Assembly: GCA_009731375.1 (NCBI GenBank)
Contig: BJOX01000232.1
Location: forward strand, 647,003-668,561
Length of the DNA stretch: 21,559 nucleotides
DNA from: Paulinella micropora
Taxonomy: Eukaryota > Cercozoa > Imbricatea > Euglyphida
Direction: 5' to 3'
Shown in pieces: positions 1 through 6,900 of this stretch. The notes below the pieces were generated by a model. The model searched no databases and had not been told where the DNA came from. It was given only the letters and a program-made list of their open reading frames with translations. Position 1 is the stretch's first letter. Every line of letters starts with the position of its first letter. The translations under genes were made by a program, and so were the position numbers.

Positions 1-23
1 CAAACCGGAACTGGAAGCCCCCA

Positions 24-166
24 GGCATTTACTCGGCAGGAAATTCGGCGAAAATGGGCTAACCAGGAAACCAGACCCAAACCAACAGCCAAGAAAAACG
101 AGCCAACCAACAATCCAACAGACAACCCCACAACCTGCCTGGCCGAACCCCTACCGAGTAAATGCC
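24..166. repeat. Host inverted repeat with 13-bp perfect arms
   Basis: GGCATTTACTCGG at 24-36 is the exact reverse complement of CCGAGTAAATGCC at 154-166, with about 117 bp between. Similarity continues loosely inward (AATTCGGC near 42-49 against GCCGAAC near 142-148). It could be a small non-autonomous host element or a foldback. It predates or is independent of the viral insertion. Confidence 0.4.
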
Positions 167-279
167 CAGTTGAGAGTTGCGCATATCCCGGTGACCGCCC
201 TCCCCAAGCGGTCACCTTCGTGGGGAGAGGCCCAACCACGTCCTCTTCCCATGGAGTGCCATCTTGTGCACCCCTCCAG

Positions 280-306
280 AATAATAATAATAATAATAAT
301 AATAAT
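280..306. repeat. (AAT)9 microsatellite with left target site AATAAT
   Basis: About nine AAT units lie directly before the left TIR. The same strand carries AAT units directly after the right TIR (21426-21458). The simplest reading is that the element inserted into one AAT microsatellite and split it. The six bases at 301-306 (AATAAT) match 21426-21431, the 6-bp duplication length known for Polintons. Because the target is repetitive, the exact duplication cannot be proven. Confidence 0.7.
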
Positions 307-464
307 AGTAGATGACACAGAAAATCTCGCCGTGAATTTCATAGATAAATTCACGCCTCATTTTCTGTTTTGGCGCTCTCCTATTAATCTCCCGCACAAT
401 CAATACAAGAGCACAAAACACCCCAAAGAGCCCTCCACAGAGCACTGAGAGAAAACATATATAA
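307..464 (+). repeat. Left terminal inverted repeat
   Basis: The repeat matches the reverse complement of 21283-21425. It is identical by eye over about 93 bp (341-433) and more diverged at both edges. The outermost bases AGTAGATGA are shared. Just inside, the left copy has an extra block (CACAGAAAATCTCGCC, where the right copy has GGC), so the left end can fold into a longer imperfect hairpin centred near 342. Similarity fades around 455-464. Confidence 0.92.
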
Positions 465-507
465 ATAAAGAAAAATAAAAGACGTCCAAAAAAACCCTTA
501 TTTTAAT

Positions 508-575
508 AAAATAAGTCTATTTACTATACATAAATAAACTTAAGGAGTCTATTTATACATAAATAAACTTATTTT
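508..575. repeat. Tandem copy and inverted repeat downstream of the spliced gene
   Basis: Two near-identical direct copies lie at 514-542 and 546-571 (AGTCTATTTA...ATAAACTTA; the second lacks three bases). The outer sequences also form an inverted repeat (508-523 with 560-575, one mismatch). The gene at 584-1024 reads leftward into this structure, so it may act as a transcript-end hairpin. Its sequence differs from the GATATTT hairpin family seen elsewhere. Confidence 0.5.
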
Positions 576-583
576 ACAAAGTG

Positions 584-1024
584 TCAACCCAATTGATGGA
601 ATTTTTTGCCACCCACCTTCTTCGTCAAGGCCGAAAGTGAAGGAAATACGAGAATTTCCTCCTCTTCCTTACCAAGAGAAGCCAGAAAGAAAGTTTTCTT
701 CCTGGGATTTTTCATGGTTTCGTCGCGTTCTACCCAAGCAAACAAATAATTTTCGTCTCTCTCCGCCTCCCTAGGGACGAAAAATTTTCGCTCCGCGTGA
801 AATGAAGTTATTTTTTTCTTCTCCCGAGCGAAATCCCTTGGAACCCTAACCAATCGGGGGTTATCCATCTCAGTAGGGGCTTTGGCTTCAACATCATCCC
901 AAGGCTTCCAAAAACCTACAATCATATTCATTATCATTAAAGAGAAGCAATAGATTTAGGACTTACCACCCCCCGCGAGGTTGATTTCGCCGAGTTGGTC
1001 TGCTACTTCATTCGGCTCTCCCAT
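584..1024 (-). CDS. Spliced GC-rich hypothetical gene, two exons
   Basis: An ATG at 1024 opens a 58-bp exon (967-1024) beginning MGEPNEVADQLGEINLAGG. It runs into a GTAAGT donor. A TTGTAG acceptor at 916 restores the frame, and exon 2 (584-915) continues through FWKPWDDVEAKAP to a TGA. The spliced product is about 129 aa, highly charged (many K, E and R), with no signal peptide or membrane segment, and ends KKVGGKKFHQLG. I do not recognise a family. It is visibly more GC-rich than the neighbouring viral genes, which suggests a host-derived gene or a gene of a nested insertion. An unspliced reading using an ATG in the intron is possible but gives a less natural N-terminus. It lies inside the TIRs and points toward the left end. 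Confidence 0.55.
916..966 (-). other. Putative 51-nt spliceosomal intron
   Basis: On the minus strand it begins GTAAGT and ends GATTGTAG, with an AT-rich interior and branch-like sequences (TTTAATGATAATG) 15-25 nt before the acceptor. Removing it joins two open exons in phase (GGT G / GT TTT). The very short length is typical of compact eukaryotic genomes. Confidence 0.5.
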
Positions 1025-1026
1025 AG

Positions 1027-1060
1027 TCTATTACACACACAAAAAAGCATGTGTAATAGA
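1027..1060. repeat. Perfect 11-bp-stem hairpin before the spliced gene
   Basis: TCTATTACACA at 1027-1037 pairs with TGTGTAATAGA at 1050-1060 around a 12-nt A-rich loop. It sits 3 bp upstream of the ATG of the spliced gene and downstream of the next gene on the same strand. It could end the upstream transcript or mark the promoter of the downstream gene. Confidence 0.5.
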
Positions 1061-1073
1061 AATTTCTTTTGAA

Positions 1074-1188
1074 TGAGAGTGGGGTTTGAACCCCTGGTTT
1101 TTGAAAAACCATTATTGTTGTTTCGGATAACTCCAAAAAAACCATTCAGCACGAAGTCTTTTATTCCGAGTTGCTACCAACACTCTCA
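1074..1188 (-). repeat. Cloverleaf-like multi-stem structure over the end of the 1161-1676 gene
   Basis: Read on the minus strand, an outer stem TGAGAGTG/CACTCTCA (8 bp) encloses abutting hairpins: GTTGGTAGCAAC, a longer stem TCGGAATAA/TTATCCGA (one bulge), TGGTTTTTCAAAAACCA and GGGGTTCAAACCCC. The last resembles a tRNA T-arm/B-box. The layout recalls a tRNA with a long anticodon insertion, but the D-arm loop is only 4 nt, the T-arm is short and no anticodon can be assigned. It overlaps a stop codon, as other hairpins in this element do, so I favour a structured transcript end over a tRNA. Confidence 0.4.
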
Positions 1189-1676
1189 GTTCTATAGACT
1201 CTGTGCATGTTTCTATCGTTTTTACGATTAATACTATCATTTACGTATTCGTTAATTCCATCACTAGAGTATTTGTTAAAAGAAGAATTAAACGATAAAT
1301 GTTCTTTCTCAATACCAGCGAGAATTCTATTAAAGACAATGGCAGAAAGTTGGCCACGATTATCATTTTTCCACTTATAGAAATTATCGCGTTCTTTGTT
1401 TATTTTTTTTCCAATTTCTTTTTTCTCAATCTAATAAGTTTATCCTCCTCTACTTCATTATTTTCAATAGTCATTCGTTTTAACATCTCATTGATAGCAT
1501 CAACTTTAATTATGTCTGTCTGTTTCTTTTCAACGAGACACGCAATTTCTTTATCAGTTTTTGAAAATCTTTCTTCGCAAGCGATTTTATTTTAGTCTAT
1601 CCTTACAAGGTCTGCGAATTTCGTATTCCTCCAACCAATCGGTTTTAGTTTTGTTTATACTAGGAATTAAGTCCAT
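1161..1676 (-). pseudogene. Hypothetical charged helical protein, frameshifted
   Basis: Three overlapping minus-strand frames read as one protein of about 170 aa. It opens with ATG at 1676 (MDLIPSINKTKTDWLEEYEI), shifts near 1585-1590, continues through IACEERFSKTDKEIACLVEK and a K/E-rich helix, shifts again in an A8 run (plus 1403-1410), and ends with ...NRKNDRNMHRVYRTESVGSNSE and a TAA at 1161. The middle looks like a coiled coil and the C-terminal third looks globular (QLSAIVFNRILAGIEKE). I recognise no family. Each shift needs only one base, and one lies in a homopolymer, so the gene may be intact in reality. It is co-oriented with the integrase upstream. A tRNA-like fold covers its stop codon. 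Confidence 0.5.
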
Positions 1677-1999
1677 TACTGCGACAAAAAAGTGTAATTT
1701 TGTCGCAACAAAAAAGCGAAATTCTGCTGAAACATCTGCGACACTGAAAACCAAAAAATGAAATAATGTCGCAACAAAAAAGTGAAATTTTGTCGCATGG
1801 TGATATTCGCGGAAATAGAATTTCTAGAATTTGGTGTAATAAATGTCACTTCAAATACTTTTTTTCCTGTATCACTGATAGGTTCGCTCGGCAGTGAGAC
1901 TAATGGGTTCAACGTAGTCATTGAAATTTTAGGTTGCGGGTTCAAATCCGAAGGATGTGTCGCCGCCTAAGTAGAACCTTTTTTTCTTTTTTTTGCTTA
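1677..1999. repeat. Gene-free interval with GCGACAAAA repeats (1681-1796)
   Basis: No credible gene lies between the integrase stop and the next start. From 1681 to 1796 the motif GTCGCAACAAAAAAG-GAAATT recurs about three times, in part as an inverted pair (GCGACAAAA at 1681-1689 with TTTTGTCGC near 1698-1706). Open frames here encode only low-complexity Phe-rich peptides. At 1938-1949 GGTTCAAATCC matches a pol III B-box, but no tRNA folds around it. Confidence 0.5.
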
Positions 2000-2998
2000 T
2001 TAATCTAATATTACCTTTGCATTTTTTTCTCTCTTTGAAGTCCTGATATTCTCTGGTTGAATGTCTTCTCTTTTTAATAATTCTTTTGTCTTGTTTTCTT
2101 TAATAACTTCTTTGGTTTGCTCTTTCATATCTTTTTCTTCGTCAATTGGTTTAACAAAATCAGTTTTCAATAAATCTCTTTGACTTACTAACTCATCGTT
2201 ATTTAATATGATTTTAAACCCCTTTCGTCCCTTGACTTTATAAATAATTTTGCTGAAAGTCTTACCGCCTTTTGAGAAAACATTTCGTTTGTTTTCTTTT
2301 CTAACACTATCGCCTATGCTATAGTCTTCAATTAAATTATCTCGCGTGATTTTCTGTTTATTTTTGTCTCTCCCGAAAAATACATCTACTGGTTTGGCCT
2401 GAATCCCTCTATGAACTTTATGATTATAAGCATCTACTAAGTCTTGAATATAACTAACCCAATCAAAATTACGATTGCTTTCAAATAAAAGGTCAAGCCA
2501 TCTCCTAATACTTCTTATAAATCTATCAACAACCGCAAGTGCTCTATGGTCGCCAACTTCAACGACGTCGTGTTTAATTCCATTTTCAATAAAGTATTCA
2601 CGAGTTGCTCCTTTATATTCTCCCCCGCTGTCAGTAGTAATTGATTTCGGTTTATATCTGATTGATTTCAAAGCGTAATATACTTCTTTTGCTGTTTTAT
2701 TTTTTAATGGAATGATTATTAAATATCGTGAATGGCAATCAATCCAAACAAGCATCCAAGCATAACCCTTATTTCCTTTCTTGTCTTTTATCTTACTCAT
2801 ATCTGCTAAGTCAAGAAAGACTTGGTCTAATGGTTTATCAACCCATATAGTGTTCCATATTTTTGGGTTCTTTTTCTGGTGATGAATTTCAAGGGCTTCT
2901 TCTTCTTTTGTTTTAACTACTTCCCCCGTAGGTGTGTCCCCGAGACTATTACGATTTTGATTATTAATAATTGTATGTTTATGGTCTAAATCAGGCAT
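2000..2998 (-). CDS. RVE-family (retrovirus-like) DDE integrase
   Basis: This enzyme would insert the linear viral DNA into host chromosomes by DDE strand transfer at the TIR ends. The RVE core is clear: VFLDLADM followed by WMLVWIDCHSRYLIIIPLKNK, then SITTDSGGEYKG, then ALAVVDRFIRSIRRW. Numbering from the longest ORF, the second Asp is D142 and the next acidic residue is D177, giving the expected 35-residue spacing but with Asp where Glu is usual. Downstream, SIGDSVR...SKIIYKV...LVSQRDLLKTDF looks like the SH3/chromo-like C-terminal domain common in Polinton integrases, followed by a charged tail. I choose the ATG at 2998 (MPDLDHKH). An upstream in-frame ATG at 3055 would overlap the divergent gene at 3009, and its extra residues are only the antisense of that gene. 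The frame is intact. Confidence 0.9.
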   Translation of the reverse strand: MPDLDHKHTIINNQNRNSLGDTPTGEVVKTKEEEALEIHHQKKNPKIWNTIWVDKPLDQVFLDLADMSKIKDKKGNKGYAWMLVWIDCHSRYLIIIPLKNKTAKEVYYALKSIRYKPKSITTDSGGEYKGATREYFIENGIKHDVVEVGDHRALAVVDRFIRSIRRWLDLLFESNRNFDWVSYIQDLVDAYNHKVHRGIQAKPVDVFFGRDKNKQKITRDNLIEDYSIGDSVRKENKRNVFSKGGKTFSKIIYKVKGRKGFKIILNNDELVSQRDLLKTDFVKPIDEEKDMKEQTKEVIKENKTKELLKREDIQPENIRTSKREKNAKVILD

Positions 2999-3008
2999 TC
3001 TATATAGT
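2999..3008. promoter_or_regulatory. Minimal divergent start region (TATATAGT)
   Basis: Only ten bases (TCTATATAGT) separate the integrase ATG on the minus strand from the DUF5754-like ATG on the plus strand. The TATATA core is near-palindromic and could serve both directions. If promoters here act from further away, each would lie inside the other gene. Confidence 0.35.
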
Positions 3009-3266
3009 ATGAGATTTTCAAAGCCCAATGTAAAAAACAAAAAGTATAAAGTCATTAGTCCAAAAGGTAAGGTTATTAATTTTGGAGATACTAGATATGA
3101 ACATTATAAAGACCGCATAGGGCTATATTCACATTTTAACCACTTAGACAAAGAAAGAAGAAAAAATTATAGAAAAAGAGCAAAGGCTATAAAAAATTCA
3201 AAAGGTGAATTAACTTATAATAATCCAGAGTATGCGAATTATTATTCTTATCATTTCCTTTGGTAA
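3009..3266 (+). CDS. DUF5754-like small protein
   Basis: This 85-aa intact protein begins MRFSKPNVKNKKYKV and carries the pattern SPKGKVINFGD...Y..YKDRIGLY..FNHLDKERRKNYRKRAKAI...YSYHFLW. This matches, from memory, the DUF5754-type family found in large DNA viruses and Polinton-like viruses: an FGD motif, H-x-D-x-x-R-R-x-x-Y-x-x-R, and a C-terminal LW. The function is unknown. The basic centre suggests nucleic-acid binding, which is inference. It is divergent from the integrase, and a GATATTT-type hairpin begins one base after its stop codon. Confidence 0.7.
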   Translation: MRFSKPNVKNKKYKVISPKGKVINFGDTRYEHYKDRIGLYSHFNHLDKERRKNYRKRAKAIKNSKGELTYNNPEYANYYSYHFLW

Positions 3267-3267
3267 T

Positions 3268-3320
3268 GATATTTGAAAATCCACACTCCCGCTAACGCTC
3301 CCGTGTGTTTTTCAAACATC
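3268..3320 (+). terminator. Hairpin at the 3' end of the DUF5754-like gene
   Basis: GATATTTGAAAA at 3268 pairs with TTTTTCAAACATC ending at 3320, with an inner CACAC/GTGTG stem. It follows the stop codon by one base and belongs to the element-wide GATATTT...AAACATC family. A role in transcript ending or polyadenylation is inferred from position, by analogy with the hairpin rule of giant viruses. Confidence 0.6.
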
Positions 3321-3341
3321 CTTTATTCTTTAACAGCAGAC

Positions 3342-3399
3342 GATGTTTATGAGCAAGCGAAAATGAGCGTAGCAAATGAAAGCGATGCTCATAAATATC
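3342..3399 (-). terminator. Hairpin at the 3' end of the 3402-3920 gene
   Basis: GATGTTTATGAGCA at 3342 pairs with TGCTCATAAATATC ending at 3399. Read on the minus strand it starts GATATTT and lies directly after the stop codon of the leftward gene. Its inner 50 bp are nearly identical, in inverted orientation, to 12541-12590. Confidence 0.6.
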
Positions 3400-3401
3400 A
3401 T

Positions 3402-3920
3402 TTAAAACTTTAAAAACACCCTATCTATCTCGTTATTTTTTTCTTTCTTAGCACCTGAAGATTGATTATATACTTTTACACTTACACTACTTGATTTCTT
3501 TCCTTTCCCCTTCTTTTGTTTTGGTATTTCTTCTTCGCTACTCTCGCTTTCACTTTCTTCGCTCTCTGGCTCTGTCTCTGGTTTCTTATTCTTCTTCGCT
3601 CTCTTATTCTCTACTTTTGCTCTTTTGATTTTCATTTTCGCCATCTTTTCTGCAATGATATCAGTGAAATCAACCTCATCTTCGCTCTCACTCTTCTCCT
3701 CTGGGCTATCATTATCGTGTTCAGTTATAATATCCTTAGCCAAGATTTTTTCTTCAATTTGTTTTATTCGTTCCTCCATATCCTCATCTTCTTGCTTTAC
3801 AACATTTCGGTATTGTGCCAAAACATTTTTAGCATGCTCCATCTTTCGTTGTTTCGCTTTCGCTTTTATTCCTTCCACAGCACTACCCCAGTTCTTACGG
3901 CTTGCTTCTGGAGATGGCAT
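3402..3920 (-). CDS. Charged, largely disordered hypothetical protein
   Basis: An intact 172-aa ORF starts at the ATG at 3920 (MPSPEASRKNWGSAVEGIKAKAK). Residues about 20-60 are helical and probably coiled coil (VVKQEDEDMEERIKQIEEKIL). The rest alternates acidic runs (PEEKSESEDEVD, ESEESESESSEEE) with basic runs (KKNKK, KKGKGKK). There is no signal peptide or membrane segment. I recognise no family. Such proteins in related viruses are often core or DNA-associated, but nothing here proves that. It is divergent from the fibre gene and convergent with the DUF5754-like gene, each with its own hairpin. Confidence 0.75.
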   Translation of the reverse strand: MPSPEASRKNWGSAVEGIKAKAKQRKMEHAKNVLAQYRNVVKQEDEDMEERIKQIEEKILAKDIITEHDNDSPEEKSESEDEVDFTDIIAEKMAKMKIKRAKVENKRAKKNKKPETEPESEESESESSEEEIPKQKKGKGKKSSSVSVKVYNQSSGAKKEKNNEIDRVFLKF

Positions 3921-3995
3921 TTTTTAGAATACTAAAATATATTAATCTTAGTATTTTTTCATCAATAATAAATATTTAATTACTTAATATATATA
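3921..3995. promoter_or_regulatory. AT-rich divergent promoter region
   Basis: This 75-bp, strongly AT-rich stretch separates the leftward gene at 3920 from the fibre gene at 3996. TATATATA lies directly before the fibre ATG, and AATATATTTTAG precedes the leftward ATG. Several genes in this element have a TATA-like run within about 12 nt of the ATG. Confidence 0.4.
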
Positions 3996-6900
3996 ATGAG
4001 TCAATATAAGCCTCTCTTAGGCTTGTCAGAAATTGCTGTTGATAGTTTAAATATACTTAACTTAGACTTAACCAACACGAACATAGTAGGCTTAAACACA
4101 GACAGAGTGCCAGAAGATGCCGACCCCGTAAATCTTTATTACACTGACGGCCAATTTGATACACGTCTCGTTTTAAAATCAACTACGGATATCAAAGAAG
4201 GAAGCCGTTTATACTACACAGAGCAACGAGTAAGGGATAATGACGAAGTCAAAGCCTCAACTCAACACCGCTCTAATACTTCCAATCCGCACCAAACCAG
4301 TTTATATAATTTGATAGACACAAACATATTTGCACAAGCGAGCGGTCAATACTTAACTTACAACGATGTAGAAGGCAAATGGAAGAATACAGCCCTTGGT
4401 TCAATTGATACACTTTCAGATGTGGTTATAACCGCACCAATAGCAATGAATAGTTATCTAACATATAATTCAATAAACTGGGTAAATAAAACATTTCCGA
4501 TAAATGTTGATGAATTCGGCAATATTAGTATGGGAAGGAAGAATATAACAGGAGTTAATTTACTAAATACCAAAGATGTTGATGAATGGATATTTGAGCA
4601 CGGCAATAATAATAAGGTGTCAGCGAGTGGAAGTATAGATAGCCACAGCGATGTGACAATAACAGGCTTCCCAGCAGATAACCAACTGCTTATGTATAGC
4701 ACGGGACAATGGAGAAACACCACATCACCCTTTCTTAGATTAGACGGCACTGCTAGTATGACGGGGGCGCTAAATATGAATGGTTATGCTATTTCGGGGG
4801 CTTCTACGTATAATGGAATTAATCTCGCTAATCTCGCAGTTGATGGTTCGGTGGTTAAACTAACAGGAGACCAAACCATAGGAGGAATTAAAACATTTAG
4901 CAGTATAATAAATGCGAGTGCGGGGATTGATACGAAAAGCCAAAGCATAACAAATGTAAATCAACTAAATGGCAGGTCTATCACAACTTGGCTATCAGAG
5001 CACGATACGAACACGGCGAAAGTGTCGGCGAGTGGAAGTATTGATACACATAGCGACGTGATTATAACAACAACAACAGATAATCAACTACTCATTTATA
5101 GCACTGGACAATGGAGAAACGTGGCATCACCCTTTCTTAGATTAGACGGCACTGCTAGTATGACAGGAGGGCTAAATATGGGAAACCAAAGCATAACAAA
5201 TGTAAATCTGGTTGATGGTGTGGATGTTTCTGTTCTTGATACTTCGGCAGTTAAAACCTCAGGAAACCAAACCATAGCAGGAATTAAGACATATAGCAGT
5301 GGTATTGAAATAACTGGAAATTCAATAAATTCAACAACAAAGGGAACATTCATTGTTTTCAATTCTACCAGTAATATNNNNNNNNNNCTCAATCAATTCA
5401 ACAACAAAGGGAACATTCATTGTTTTCAATTCTACAAGTAATATTGGTTCAATTGCTAGTTTGGATATGAACACGGCAACATATTACAACTTTGAAATTT
5501 CTGCGAAAAAAAAAGTTTTATTATGGACGGGACAATTGTTTCGTGGTTTAATGCTACTGGCTTAGATTGTAATAGCAGTCGGATTGTTAATCTAGGAGCA
5601 CCACAAAATGCGAATGAAGCGGTAAATAGGCAATATCTGGATGATAATTATGTGAAACTAACAACAGACCAAACCACAACAGGAAGTAAAACATTCAACG
5701 GGACGAGCACTACGATAAAATATCTAACTTTAACGAACAATGCCGATTTTAATAATCAAACTATCACTAATGGTGGAAATATAACATATAATGGTGCGAG
5801 GATATTAAACCAACATGGAGGAGATATATTCTTTTCACAGACAACAGGTGATTATCAATATTTCTTTTTTACTCTCAATACCGCTACAAGTGGAACAGCA
5901 GACCAAAGAGGTTATGTATTTACGAATGTCGCATTTGATGTAAAAGGGGCGGGACTTTATATTTCAAAACTTTTGGATAATAAAAGTGCTTCATCTGACA
6001 TCGTCCGTTTTAACAATGCTGGGGGTATGCGGTTTTATGGAGCCTTAGATATGAACTCAAACAACATAACAATTGGTGGAACAATAACGGGAACATCAAT
6101 CACTTCAACCGCAGGAATAACTACAACTACATTAACGGCAAGCGACAAAATAACAACATCACTAACATCAAATATAAGTAGGCCAATAATTATAGGAAAC
6201 ACATCAAAATCAGTGAATGGGGCGACAGGTGGTTTAGAATTATATGGAACGGCTTCAAATATCGGAGGAGCACACTTACAAGCAATAACAACGGCTGATG
6301 CTTATCCAACATTTCAATTATTGAACTGGACGCATGACAATATAGGCTTAAGTTTTGATGCTTATTATGACGGCGCAAACTGGAAATCAAGTAATGATGG
6401 CTCAAACTTTCAAATATACAAAAACTCAAACAAACTTGCTTTTAACTATAAATCAGGAATAACAGCAGGAAGCAATATAACATGGTCTGAGGCGATGAAT
6501 GTAAGCACTGCGGGCTTTTTAACAGCAAGTGCGGGTATATCAACAACAACATTGGCAACAAGTGACAAAATAACGATCGCACAAGATAAACCATTAATAT
6601 TGGGAAGAACAACGAGAGGATTGGCGGCATACACTGGTGGATTAGAATTATACGGGACATCTGGTGTAGCAGGGCCGCATATACAAGCATTTACAACAGC
6701 CGATCCAAATTATCCTTGTTTTCAATTAATTAACAATAGTCATAGCGACATATCATTAAAATTTGATTGTTATTGGGATGGCGCGGCTAATGATAAGTCA
6801 AGTTCTACTACCTCAAATTTTATGATAGCCAAAGGCACTAATCTTGTTTTTCAATATGCGTCAGGGGTAGCGGTAGGAAGTAATATAACATTTAACACCG

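Larger units (their letters stand above)
1..306. other. Left host flank
   Basis: This stretch lies outside the element and is clearly more GC-rich than the AT-rich interior. I see no convincing gene in it. It holds two inverted repeats: 13-bp arms at 24-36 and 154-166, and 9-bp arms at 190-198 and 208-216 (GGTGACCGC / GCGGTCACC). It ends in an AAT microsatellite. The inverted repeats could belong to an older host transposon, but nothing in the sequence names one. Confidence 0.6.

Noticed and set aside
212-445. Protein-coding ORFs in both TIRs (shared peptide LFGVFCALVLIVREINRR)
   Set aside because: The match only reflects the inverted repeat. The frames run into the AAT microsatellite and have no separate support.
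1074-1188. A tRNA gene on the minus strand (T-arm-like GGGGTTCAAACCCC, closing stem)
   Set aside because: The D-loop would be 4 nt, the T-arm is too short and no anticodon loop with U33 can be placed. It also overlaps a coding end. Kept only as a cloverleaf-like structure.
1676-1945. Minus-strand ORF of 89 aa in the repeat interval
   Set aside because: Its second half is Phe/Leu-rich translation of the GTCGCAACAAAAAAG repeats and shows no domain.
1880-1970. A tRNA or tRNA-derived SINE on the plus strand (B-box GGTTCAAATCC near 1939)
   Set aside because: The A-box is weak, the anticodon arm does not fold and no acceptor stem forms.
2999-3055. Integrase start at ATG 3055
   Set aside because: The extra 19 residues are the antisense of the DUF5754-like gene start and look hydrophobic and non-homologous. 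ATG 2998 avoids the overlap.
3516-3935. Hydrophobic plus-strand ORFs that look like membrane proteins
   Set aside because: They are antisense shadows of the Lys/Glu-rich gene at 3402-3920.
5320-5440. A true tandem duplication in the fibre gene
   Set aside because: The copies sit exactly at the two sides of a 10-N gap, which is better explained by unmerged contig ends.
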